Translations under genes and position numbers: made by a program
In this document: positions 34,494 through 46,322 of the stretch, one piece after another
How positions within the stretch are numbered: the stretch's first letter is position 1
Layout of the letters: each line of letters opens with the position of its first letter
Source: Sipunculus nudus
Lineage: Eukaryota; Annelida; Sipuncula; Golfingiida; Sipunculidae
NCBI GenBank assembly: GCA_026874595.1
Contig: CM049315.1
Coordinates: 10,976,664-11,040,663 of the forward strand
Reading direction: 5' to 3'
DNA: 64,000 nt
The notes under the pieces: generated by a model
What the model was told of the DNA's origin: nothing
Seen by the model: the letters and a program-made list of their open reading frames with translations, nothing else
The model's database searches: none

Positions 34494-37091
34494 AAGATTT
34501 AGCATTTCAACGTTTCAGAAGTCGTTATAAGCCGGATAAGCTGAACTCGTGGACTGTAGGCCTAAAATTAAATACCGATGAGTGCAACATTTTCACGATA
34601 AAGCACGGACGTTATGCAATTCATTTAATCATCGGTAATAATGCGGAAATCTAAAAGGATCTAGATATAATAACTTGTATTGGTATTATTCAATATGGTA
34701 TTTATTTGCCCAAAGAAATTTTATTCTAATAATGCAATATGGCAAACGTTTTCCTCGGAATATGCTTGGATTTTCGAGTTTCACCGAGTCCTATATGAAA
34801 CTGATACAGTAGTTTGATAACCTGTGTCTTACCGACCCTGCCGAGCGAAATAGCATGGCTGACCGTGGAAGACCCATAATAACGCAGGGTACCGGACTAC
34901 AGTTTTTAGTAGCGTTCAGACCATATAAAATCTGTCCCGTGCTTTCAGTCACTACCATGGTGTACGTACATATGCTAAAAAATGGACGCCTGTGATTCCA
35001 TTAACACGTATGAGTATTCGGTACTTATGTAGCAAAATTAGGGCCTACACTATAGAACTGCATGAGAAGTGAAGTCATCTGCCAGAGAAATACCCCATCA
35101 CTGACGTCTGTGTTTGGAAATTCCCCGTCCGTTGCCATGCGTATGCGTTTTCAGTCGCTAAAGTGATTTCCAAAATACCTTTGGTTACATTTTGGAATTT
35201 TTTTTTTCTTAATTTTGTTTTATATTTTTTCCTAAGAACGTCATGTTCACACAATTTCTAATTTTATTACATGTAATCTGTAAATGTGAACCATATATAA
35301 ACAGCTCAACATGTTTACATGTTAGGGTATTTTTCTCACTTGAACTGTTTATCTTCCACGGATGTAGCTAGTATTCTTAGGTAAAAAAAGCACATATGTA
35401 ATACACAACGTTTTCAGCGATAACGAAATCCGTTACCTTACAAGAGTCACAATAAGTAAAGTGACCTCCGGATTAATATTTATTCACCAAAAAAAAAATG
35501 ATCGGCAAAATACAGACCATACCATAATATCCTTTCGTGTTAACATACCTGTTTCCTCCCTAAAGCTTTTAATTAAGTAACTTTCTATCCTAGACATATG
35601 ACTTATTTTAAAGCAAATGTTGTAGGATTCATGTTTAATGAATATGTTGAATGAAAGATTTGTATAAAATATTTTATAAAAACTTATTTTTTTGTATTTT
35701 ACTAGAACTCTATATTAAACCTTATTTGTTAACCTGCTGACTAGACCAATTTTGGATGTTTAAGTTACGATCAGGCCATGAAAATAAAATATATCTATAT
35801 TTTTCATATCCCGATAGTTCATATCCCTTTTGTAATGCGACTCAAATTCCTTTAGTTACATAACCTCAGGAACGAGCTAGTCTGCATCATCTGTGTGTGT
35901 AAGATGGCATTCTGGGCCAGCCAAGCCTGAGTAAAATCAGGAACATGAGACACCAGAGAGGGGGCAGCTATTAATCTTGGGACACCACACCGTCCTCAAA
36001 GACAGGCCGTTACTGAAAAAAAATGGCTTTAAAACTGGAGAATGGAGAAAACTGGAGAATGGAGCCCACGCACGTCTCTCATACAGTACACACCACTTTG
36101 CTAGATTCTCCCATAGTCTCAAAGCTCTGTCTTTCTCTCCTATTGCACCAGGCGAGGAGCAGTATTTATTAAGCTATAGTTATTTCATAAAATATCCTAG
36201 TGGAGCTCAGTGGTAACAGAAAAAATGGGCTGCAGCATGTAGTTTCATTCCTTATTGAAAATATTTGATAAATCAGATATAGGTATATCTCCATCATTGC
36301 TTTGAGGCTAAGCGAACAACGGGGATTGTATAACAAAGGTGTTTATTGAATTACCTAGTCAAAGAATAATAATCAGCCTTGCTAAAGCACCAAGACACCG
36401 GATAACATTTAGTTCAGTTATGATGAAGGCCGCTTGTTGTGGTTATGGCAAAGATAGGCTTGCCACGCCATATAAACAATGAAACATTTACATCTCTGGA
36501 CATTTCTCTTCAGTAATGATTCAATATTTCTTTTTTAACGGTCACACAACTATTCAATATACAATGATTGACCTGAAGAAACCTTGTGGTGGAGAAACGC
36601 TTTAAATGCTGGGGCGTAGTTCGGTCCAGCAACAATTGGTTTCCCCTTTTCAGCCTTTGATCCCACACATGCACTGACACCAACAAATATACATATATGA
36701 TATTGTAGAATCTCTGAAACCATAACGTTACCAGGTGTCCAAAAGAGCATTCGTAGATATATTTGACATCAAACTACTCCTTACATATTAGACTTTTCTG
36801 CAGGTAATCCCTGAAAGGTGGTATTAAATGTGTATATTCACGAACGTTTACTAAATATTCAACCATGTGTTTTGTTGTCTCGCTAGTTGTCTGTTAGCAC
36901 GGAGTATAAAATAGTTTGGCTGCAGTCATTATTGTAGTATTTATTAAGAGAGATGATATGCATATCCTGCATATAAAAAAGACATGGATAAAACGCTGTC
37001 AAAGTTTGAATAAAGGTAAGATTTATTTGCGAGTGAAACATTGCCAACATAATCATTAGGGATTTCCATTAAATGCTAACTGGTTAACAAG
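34494..37091. other. 2.6 kb of unique DNA; balanced island at ~35870-36220
   Basis: No gene is supported. The 61- and 79-codon opposite-strand frames at 35937-36216 overlap and include a 17-bp tandem duplication, so I reject them. The island contains GGCAGCTATTAATCTTGGGA and CAGTATTTATTAAGC and could be regulatory. The rest is AT-rich. Confidence 0.35.
36031..36064. repeat. Perfect 17-bp tandem duplication
   Basis: AAAACTGGAGAATGGAG occurs twice in direct succession with no difference, so it is probably recent. Confidence 0.9.
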
Positions 37092-38369
37092 TGACCCATG
37101 GGTCATGGCGCTCATCTGATTAGGAAGACATTCACAAAAGGAATTTAACGTCTGAATGCCAAAATTTGTAGGTGGTTACCCCATTCAACTGAAGCAGAGC
37201 TCAAAGGATATGGGTAACAGAGATCTAATTTCAGGTTTCAAAGGTGATTTTTCATGGATCTCCCTGGATGATAAATTAGAAGATTCTAGGTGGAATGGTC
37301 ACGATTTGTACCCTGTTAACGGAAAACCACCTCTTTGAAGGTCTCACAAATAGAGAAAAAATGCTAAAAAAATCGAAAAAAAAACAGATGGCGCCACCAG
37401 TCTATAGGAACTGATGGAACTCTCAATGATGAATATGCATGCAAAGAATCATGGTGATCAATGCATTAGTTGTTCAGATACTGGAGCTTTTGTATCACAT
37501 TTTAATTATTCTTTTAGGAACGTCTGAGCCCCGTAGCTCAATAGATTTAGGTAACAGAGATCTAATTTCCGGTTTCCAAGTAGATTTTTCTTTGACCTCC
37601 CTGGATGTCATTTTAAAGATGGATGATAAATTAAAAGATTCTAGGTTGAATGGTTACGACTGGTACCCTGTTAACGGAAAACCACCTCTTTGAAGGTCTC
37701 AAAATAGAGAAAAAATGCTAAAAAAATCGAAAAAAACAGGTGGCGCCACCAGTCTATAGGAACTGATGAAACACTCTATGATGAATATGCATGCAAAGAA
37801 TCATGGTGATCAATGCACTAGTTATTCAGATACTGGAGCTTTTGTATCACATTTTAATTATTCTGGTAGGTACATCTGAGCCCCATAGCTCAAAAGATTT
37901 AGGTAACAGAGATCTAATTTCAGGTTTCCGAAGAGATTTTTCTTGGACCTCCATGGATGTCATGTTAAAGATTCACATCTTTTAAGGTCTCAAAAATAGA
38001 GAATAAAAAAACGTAAAAGTAAAAACAAATCAAGGTTGCGCCACAAGTCTTCAGGAACTGATGAAACATTCCATGATGAATATGCATGCAAAGAATCATG
38101 GTGATCAATCGATTACTTGTTCAGATACTGTAACGAATTTTTAATTATTCTGAGGGGGTATTTCTGAGCACATAGCTCGGAGGATATTAGTAAAAGAGAC
38201 CCAATTTCAGGTGTCCAAGGAGATTTTTTTATGGACCTCCCTGGATGTCAAGTAAGAAGATTCCAGGTCCAGGGGTTACGATTTGTGACTGGTTGACGGA
38301 GAGACGGACGGACGGACGGACACAAAGTGATCGCTATAGCTCAGATGACTTTCAGTCAGCTGAGCTGAA
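37092..38369 (+). mobile_element. Family 1 cassette with four units and both termini
   Basis: The 5' end is the perfect 14-bp palindrome TGACCCATGGGTCA (37092-37105) followed by GCTCATCTGA. The 3' end is (GGAC)n, GATCGCTATAGCTCAGATGA and TCAGCTGAGC (38356-38365). Units begin near 37160, 37386, 37737 and 38029. Units 2 and 3 are very similar (CATGGTGATCAATGCA.TAGT). Unit 3 lacks its last ~60 bp (CTAGGT...GTTAACGG). Open frames of 60-84 codons in three units are parallel readings of the same sequence and not convincing genes. This is the best-preserved cassette and the best choice for defining family boundaries. Confidence 0.8.
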
Positions 38370-39322
38370 ACGATTTGTATAGCCTTAATTGTTGCTACGA
38401 TAATAGGTGAAAAAGAGGTACCGTCATACCTACGTCATCTCGTCCAACGGTCCTTTGATCCGCATTCATCACCTTTTATGCGGGTGAACAAACACGAACC
38501 AAAGCATTTGTTCATAATGTATTTGCCTCTGGTGAAATCAATATCCAATAAATATAATTAAGCCAAAATCAAATTAACAGTAAAACCTCTTCATCATGTC
38601 TCGAAAATTTAATGACAGAAATCACATTATTTTAATTTTATGTTACAAAAAATTATTTGTTCTTGTTTAATATATTTGGCTGCACTAAAAAGAATGTATC
38701 GTTTCGTTTATCCGAGCTGGTATTAACCTGTAAATCGGCTTAATTGATCGATGTGGTACTATGTATATAAATACCAGCTGTATCCATTAGCCTGATAAAT
38801 AATTATAATTGATTATATCACATTGATTGCCTGTTTTGAACATGTGCTGTTACTCAAGTAAATAAATGGTCATGACATCCGCTGTGGATACGTACAGCTG
38901 ACGGCTAAATGCCACTTACCTGTACGAGTTGAAGGTCTGGCGGCTTCCAAAAGAGCACTGCCGGAACTTATGATTTCTTTGCGGTTATAAAGAATCAGTT
39001 ATAAAAAAACCAGCTTATTCAACCAACGTCGGAACCAATATAGACTGGGGATCATTTCTAAGAATTCTACTTTCTTCATCTAATTTATGTATGGGTGCTC
39101 TCCAATCTGACATGCAAATTCTATAACTCTTTATTTGGGAGTAATCAAGCACCTTGTGTCTAATACCTTTTACACATATCATATCATATCAATTTACCAT
39201 TAATTAATTAACGTATTGATAATCTTTCAATAAAATATCCTGTAGTCTTTGTTTGAATTTGTATAAAATGCAGCTTTATCCGCCATTTCATTTAAGAGCC
39301 ATGTGTATCTAAATTGTAATTT

Positions 39323-39325
<3 letters not shown>
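38370..39325. other. AT-rich unique DNA, no gene seen
   Basis: No gene, RNA or repeat is supported. Confidence 0.5.

Positions 39326-39409
<84 letters not shown>
39326..39409. repeat. (AT)n microsatellite
   Basis: AT run with a single TTT interruption near 39365. It precedes the first copy of the 266-bp duplication. Confidence 0.97.
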
Positions 39410-39410
<1 letters not shown>

Positions 39411-39411
<1 letters not shown>

Positions 39412-39615
39412 TTCTTACATTCCCAGCATTAGGGCTGTGACGATCCGATACCTCAAGATACGATACATATTTCGATACTTATCTTACGATACGATACATA
39501 TCTTAATATTTTGCTGACGATACGATACATATTTCGATACTTAACTCACGATAAGAAACATTTCTCGATACTTAGCTCGCGATACGATACATATCTTGAT
39601 ACTTAGCTCGCGATA

Positions 39616-39677
<62 letters not shown>

Positions 39678-40024
39678 TTCTTACATTCCCAGCATTAGGG
39701 TTGTGACGATCCGATACCTCAGGATACGATACATATTTCGATACTTATCTTACGATACGATACATATCTTAATATTTTGCTGACGATACGATACATATTT
39801 CGATACTGAGCTCACGATAAGAAACATTTCTCGATGCTTAGCTCGCGATACGATACATATCTCGATACGTAATTAGCTCTCGATCCGATACATATCTCGA
39901 CACTTTGCTCGCAATACGATACATATTTCGATACTTAATTAGCTCTCGAAACGATACATATCTCGACTCTTTGCTCACGATATGAAACATATTTCGATAC
40001 TTGGCTCAAGATGCGATACATAAT
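39411..40024 (+). repeat. CGATACGATACATAT repeat, including a 266-bp tandem duplication
   Basis: CTTCTTACATTCCCAGCATT starts at 39411 and again at 39677. The copies differ at few positions over the first ~190 bp, and each is preceded by an (AT)n tract (39326-39409 and 39619-39675). Inside, ACGATACATAT.TCGATACTTA.CTC repeats with a period of about 30-36 bp and continues to 40024 with growing divergence. The start TTAGGGCTGTGACGATCCGA resembles ends of some hAT-like DNA elements with CGATACG subterminal repeats, but I find no matching other end. Confidence 0.85.
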
Positions 40025-43000
40025 TTAGATTCAACGCGGAATTTTACCTTGTATTAAGAAAGTTAAATAAGCTTAATCTCCTAAATTTATTTCCAACCAT
40101 TAATATTATTGAATTCCAGACTATTAGACAACCAGCTATGACAATCAGCTATGCCATTCACCTTGTTACTTGCCGATGCCGTTTCACCATAGATACCTTA
40201 AAGGTCGCTGTAATATGTCGGAGGTCGCTTTCCATCGTGTACTCAGACAGCCCACATATCGCTACAGTAACGCCTTATGATACCGTTACGATATCTGACT
40301 TTAAATCTTGATTTATCGGTGGTCTAAAATGAAAACTAGATCCGAACTTTTCTTACGTGCATTCACTTGACTTATAATTGGTAATCTTCCACAGCTACAC
40401 CTCAAGTGATGTAATTATAATATTTGATGAAAGGTTAATCCTCATGTAGTTATAAACCCGGTTTGCAGCTCTCCTCTTTTTCATATTTACTGCTGTAACC
40501 AAATTAATGAAAATACAAAAGATTTAGTATTACTGTTTAATCAGATAAAGGGACAGATAATATCATTTAAAATATTCTTCTAAATACTTAACCTTTAAGT
40601 TTAATTTAGTACAGACATAAATCATATTACCATTTCTGAGAATTGAGGATACGAAGAAAATATAACAAAATATTCAATATGTGTAGCTACCGGTTCCTAA
40701 TACTTCTCTTATTTAATATCATTTTTTATATCACCTTGTATTCTTCCTTCCTTCAGAATGGTTTTTATTCCTTCCTTGTCTGGTACAAAATATTTAGACT
40801 TTTTCTGTAGAGTCCTATTGTCTCGAAAACAGGTAAAATCATCAGTGCACATAAAATCTGTCAAAGAGTGTGCTCATAACTTAGAAACATAGCTCGGCCT
40901 CTCTGTCTTCGTTTAAACATACAATCCTTTAAAATCATCGAAGAGGGTTAATTAAATTTCGTTTATCTAACAGCCCAGTCTCATCTCTTTGAAAATATTT
41001 TGACAGACCTTCATTTTTTTTATCGCGCAAAACTAAAAATCTGCATGCAAAGATCATGCATTGGTCTAGAGTGATTAACATAAGTTATTTCCATATTTAA
41101 GTAGGGAATTTCTATGAATGGTATTAAACACTGGATCACACAATGTACTCTATTTCTGAAAATGAAGCCATGGAGGTAACACAAGGTCAGCAACACGTTT
41201 GTGTTTTGTCCTATTACTAACCATGCCTTTTGGTGTATTGATAAATTTCACAATGTGGGCAACTTTTCAGTATCTGATTTGCGTGAACATACCACGTGAT
41301 ACTTTAAATCCGATTGTGTGTATCTGTGCGTTGATCATAATACCCAAGAGTGGTCATTAAGTTAAATAGGATTTTAACTTATTGTTTCCGGTAATTTATT
41401 ATAAACCTGAAATCTTTCACATAAAATAACTAGGCACTATCAAATTATCACCATTCATTTAGCTGAAGCAAAGATGTATCAACACTATGATGACAGGAGG
41501 AAATCTTTGTAAAGGGAGATATCGTGTGTCATGGATACTTTTTTGAGAACATCAGCTGGTACAGAGGGTTGGTGGTATGAAATTTCAGGCACGTTTAATG
41601 TCATTGTGCAGTCTGATCATCCAATTTCCCGTTTGTTTCTTTTAAATTTGATATGTATAAATCTTGATTTTTCTTGCCGTGCTTAATGCAACATAATGTC
41701 AATGCATTTGTTCCTTGTCAAATCAACAAGTGAACTGCCTTATGCATTGGACCTTGATTACTGAGACATCAGTCATCTACCATGTTACATTTTATTGGTG
41801 GACAAACGGTAAAAGGAGAAGTACTTTCCTGCAGAGTATATTTATTGGTCCAGTAAGGTCATGCATTTACTACAGGTGGATCTATTTTGTGCTTGAGAAT
41901 AGTAAAAATTTTTAATCCGTATGTCATTCCTTACGTAGAACACACAGCAATCATATATCTGCCAGCAAGCATTTACCTTCCATAGTCAATGTGTAGTCCG
42001 TAACCTATTCCTGCCATTTAATTGTGACCTTTTACAGAGATGAATGAATCGGGTACATATAACTGTGACATCATTCTGTGTAGAACCATAAGCGATTATG
42101 GTCGTTACAGAAAGAAATAAAAAATAAAGAGAACTAAAATTTTGCAATGGGTGTCTTAATATAGATCTGAGGGACACTGTGCGTAAAATAAGGATAAAAC
42201 ATCTAAAGAAAAAAATTAAACGAATTAACGTAGTTACATTAATGGAAGCGTCTTTTTCTGATTATGGACATCACTATTAGTGACATTTCTGAAATACTGA
42301 TATGCCCGTTTCAGTTCAAACTTGACAAGTTGGCAGAATTATAAGTGTAAATGTGGGCCATTATTTCAGTCTTGAAAATACTGCTATACGACTGCATAGA
42401 TGAACCTGTCACTAATTATGTTCGTGAACTGGTGAAGCCGATTGTTTTCAAATGCCGACTACACAGAAATTTTGAAATGTTAAAATCAGGCATATGATTT
42501 AAATGTTTATGATCCAATGCTAAATACGTGTTCCTCAAATTGAAAACGAAGAAGCGTTCAAGGTGCTAGATAATGTGTTTCTGGTCCATATAGCACCATC
42601 TATAGTATAGCCACGGTGACCATTTCTGTTTTTATGCGGGATCCATCTGGAAATGTTAGTTTCTACTGCTGTGGCTTATAATTTGTCCTAGCTGCAGGCC
42701 AGTCTAAGAACCATCTAAGGCGCAGATGACTTTCATGCCCCGTGTATTTTTTTCCAGAACCGATTCCTCTATAATGGCCCATCTGTTTGATTGATCCATG
42801 TATAATATAATATCAAAGTCTGCAAATAATGAGAAATTACCTAATATATCTTCAACTTAAACGTCATCAGATTCATAATTACTAAGGTTGACAGAAATAA
42901 CTATTACTTTAATAATAAAAGATGCATCTCCAGATGACTTGTGAATAAATATCTCCTCTGTTTCTATTGATAATGGGCCATTTATCATTTATGTTTTTTT

Positions 43001-43357
43001 ATCTTTATCGTTTATCTTCATTTAAAGATAACAAAACATGTTAGTTACCGTGACTTCAAACTTTCATCAGAACCTTAATTAATCTTCATTGTGTTTATTC
43101 CCTAATGAATATTTTAAGTTATCATCTAGAATCAAGTTATCATCCTCTCTAATTACACACAACAGAACTGCTGACGTCACTGATGTCTTTTAGCTAACTG
43201 TCGTTATACTGTTAAAATTAAATTTGCAATATTATTTTCTCCTACAAGACTCTGAATTCATAGGAAAATTATGAAGTTATAACAATAAATACAAAGTAAG
43301 ATAACGTTAATGGGCTGTAATGGTATCAACCAGTGAACAGCTGCCTCGGTATACAAA
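40025..43357. other. 3.3 kb of AT-rich unique DNA, no gene seen
   Basis: Only short frames (for example 41715-41915 and 41986-42177) without recognisable domains. No tandem repeat, RNA gene or mobile-element end is evident. Confidence 0.5.
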
Positions 43358-43886
43358 GTGGAATATCACCTGACAGTCACCACTACTCACCAGAGTCACC
43401 AGATCTTTTCGATACTGTTTGAAATTAGACCGCCCATAACGCGATCGGTCTTAATCAGTCGGTACAGGTTTAGTGTCTTTGACTGCATTTTACACCGCGA
43501 TATGACTGCTTGTGAAATTACCGTGAACCGCTGGTTGCATGAAGCGATTTGTCGTACCCTCCCTGCCAATGTACTGATGTTTCTTCCATATATGAAACAA
43601 ATTCTAATCCACTTTATGACATTGTCCCGGTACAATATATGTGTCTCTATATGTGCCAGTGAACGTTCTCATGAACGGTTGTAGGACGGGATCGGTCGCG
43701 ACCAGTCCTAACCTATCTGTGACTGGTCTTAGCCCATGTCAGGGTCACTTATCTCTGCAAGACCACTGTCGATGAGTTGTGAATATGCAACCATGGGCAT
43801 TCAACTGCCGGGAGCATGTAAGATTGCTTAGACCAACCTTCGATTTCTATCGAGTCATTAGAACTTGTCGTTGGACCTTCCTACGA
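43358..43886. other. GC-richer stretch rich in GGTCGTAA-like words; no supported gene
   Basis: A 108-codon plus frame (43358-43684) overlaps a 79-codon minus frame and has no domain I recognise. 43680-43740 repeats the words GATCGGTC, ACCAGTCCTAACC and GACTGGTCTTAG, similar to the GTCGTAAACCGGTCGTAA of the next duplication, so the area may be an old short-unit repeat. Confidence 0.35.
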
Positions 43887-44053
43887 ATACCGCCTGTTGT
43901 TAGGTCGGACTTGGCCGTAACCTGTCGTAAACCGGTCGTAATGGCCTGTGTGACTGGACAGACTGTACACATACCGCCTGTTGTTAGGTCGGACTTGGCC
44001 GTAACCTGTCGTAAACCGGTCGTAATGGCCTGTGTGACAGGACAGACTGGTGT
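43887..44053 (+). repeat. Near-identical 84-bp tandem duplication
   Basis: Units start at 43887 and 43971 (ATACCGCCTGTTGTTAGGTC). They agree over 79 bases with one difference (GTGACTGG/GTGACAGG). The period is a multiple of 3, so long frames stay open on both strands (95 codons plus, 74 codons minus) with a 28-residue repeat. Both strands being open argues that composition, not coding, is the cause. Confidence 0.95.
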
Positions 44054-44100
44054 ACAGACAGTATGATGCAAATTGTCGGCCTCGGTGTTATATTATGAAA

Positions 44101-44126
44101 TATTTATATATTTATATATTTATATA
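44101..44126. repeat. (TATTTATA)3 microsatellite
   Basis: Three perfect 8-bp units. Confidence 0.9.
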
Positions 44127-46264
44127 GAAGTAAATTAAAGAGAACTTTGTTGTTCTTTTATTATAAAAATAGAACATTGACAGGTAATCTATATTATAAT
44201 ATGATTTATAATTATCGTATAGTATATAATAATTATCGTAAATTGCAGATCAATAAGTCACTGTCTCTCTCTGAGTTTCCTTGTGTGCTAGCAAATTGTC
44301 TTTATAAAAAAATACCCTTATTAAAGCTGAGGTAGAATGAAACTGAAAACATATTTGCTTTAGAATATAGTTGAATACTGTCCCCTAGACACTTCCTGGA
44401 AAACAAGGGACAGTTGCGGGGGTGTCACGTACATATTGTTTTTTACAAATATATATGACATATTAAAATTACAAGAAATACCAGGTGAAGGATTCGGATT
44501 GAAAGTCTGGTTTATTTACCAGTGGCGAAAAGGTATTGAAAAAAACACGGTTCGGTAAATTCTGATGTGCCTAATGACATGTATACATGTATGTATGCAT
44601 ATCCAGCTTTTGATTTGCATTTCGTTGTGAACCCTCTCTGCGAGAATTTTCCAGAAGAAGCTCTGAGTATAAGTTGCCCGGGAAAGGCTATTGAGACAGC
44701 TTGTCGGGAACTTTTTTTCTCTTTGGGTGTAGATAAAATGAGCACTTTAGTCAGTATGAGTACATGAGGCTATTATTGTTTTCCCCTTACAAGATTCCTT
44801 GTCAGTATTGTAGGCGTTACCCCCAGGACAATCCTTTCGTTACAATGTTCCACACAGACATGACCAGGGGCATTGTGGGATACAAAGGGCTTCAATGTGC
44901 CAAAGACACTGTCCAATCAGACATGAGTTGTCTGGACGTAAGGAAATCTGCCGGGTATCACACTGCCTGTAATATCATTGTCTCCAAAAGAAAGTGAGAA
45001 AGGATGAATTTTTTCACAAGAAAGATGCGGGTTACAAATTAAAGAAAGTCATGTAAAATGATATAATATTCGCGTCACAGCAATTCTTGTGCCAGTATTG
45101 TGCCAAAGTTATATTACATATCAGTGGATATTTCTTTTGTTAAGACACCTCAAGCATGCGGACAGTCATTATTGAAAAAAATGACATCTTCGAGGAATTT
45201 TGAGAAATAATGGGAAAATCGTGACGAGTGTCAATGACGGATTGGCAAGTGCTCGTCATTTTGGCAATGCTTACAGGTATGTTATTGTCTGACTAAGATA
45301 TATTTCTATAAGTTAATAATTCAATGCACACTATTGGCTAGACACTTATGATGGGCCTTTGCCAAGATTGTAGGAGTCTAACTAAATTTTGGTTTTCCAA
45401 GATAATCCAGCAAGGTTTGTCTGCTTGTCAAATTTGAAGGTTCAAGCTCTTAGGAGATGATTAATAATATGTTGTATCTGATGTATTTTTCCTCTTGCAA
45501 CATGTTATTTTGTATTTCAAACACCAACAATTATTCAAAACTCAACACAGAGAATACAAACAAAACCTCTTGGACCAACCTTCCAAAGGTTTTTGTCTCG
45601 CAAAAGTAACACTTTACGCGCTGGACACGGCCGCTTGGACAGAAGGAGCAAAATACGACAATAATTTAGCTCAGCTCAAATTGAAGCAAAGGAACTAAAT
45701 TTTAGTAATTTTGATCGAACCAAGCACACAACATTGGTTTGATATAAATACATTTACGTGCACATCCTTATCACTGATGTGATGGAAAAGGTACAGCAAA
45801 CCATACAGACTCATTTGTGTTCAGCACCCCCAAGCACAGTCATTATAGCTATTGCTCTCGTTAGTAAAAAAATAATAAGCTCCACACAATATCCCATTTA
45901 GAAGGAGAAAAGGGAGAACGGAACTCTAAATCAGACAGAGAAACATTGACTATTTCAGTCTCCGTTGAAGCAAGGTTAATGATGTCAAGGATCCTTCCTG
46001 CAGGGTATATGGATAATATTTAAAATAGAAAACTTTTTCTGTATTTTGTTTTATAAACAAGATACATGCAGGCAATTTTCAACAAAAACAATTTGTTCAG
46101 TAATTCTAAATTTGATTATTAAAATTAAGCAAAAAATTTTTGAAATATAATCGAAGGCTAAATTAAAGCAAGGTAGTTGCAGTGGCATAGTGGGGTATGA
46201 AAAATCAAACAGGCAACGCAGGATTTTTTGTTTTATCGATGACATTTGATTTCAAGATTTGGTA
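44127..46264. other. 2.1 kb of unique DNA, no gene seen
   Basis: Frames at 44512-44767 (both strands) and 44764-44997 have no recognisable domain. The words CAGTATTGTAGGCGTTAC (44803) and CCAGTATTGTGCCAAAG (45094) hint at a diverged repeat, but collinearity is weak. A 7-bp inverted repeat (TGACGAG/CTCGTCA) lies near 45222-45257. Confidence 0.4.
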
Positions 46265-46322
46265 TCTGTGGACGGGATCAGGTATCCCTGGTATTTAGGA
46301 GACCTAAATACCGGTCCACAGA
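46265..46322. other. 58-bp three-way-junction palindrome
   Basis: Three helices close on one another with almost no unpaired bases. P1: TCTGTGGAC (46265-46273) with GTCCACAGA (46314-46322), 9 bp. P2: GGGAT (46274-46278) with ATCCC (46284-46288), 5-base loop. P3: GGTATTTAGG (46290-46299) with CCTAAATACC (46303-46312), loop AGA. Only T46289 and G46313 are unpaired at the junction. All 24 pairs are Watson-Crick. No promoter, coding frame or repeat tail is evident beside it. It could be a cruciform-forming DNA site, the end of a mobile element, or part of an RNA; I cannot decide. Confidence 0.75.

Noticed and set aside
43358-43684. 108-codon plus frame
   Set aside because: Overlaps a minus frame, has no domain, and sits in a low-complexity repeat neighbourhood.
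46265-46322. Reading the three-way junction as a viral terminal hairpin
   Set aside because: The topology resembles parvovirus-type ends, but it is much shorter, occurs once, and has no viral gene beside it.
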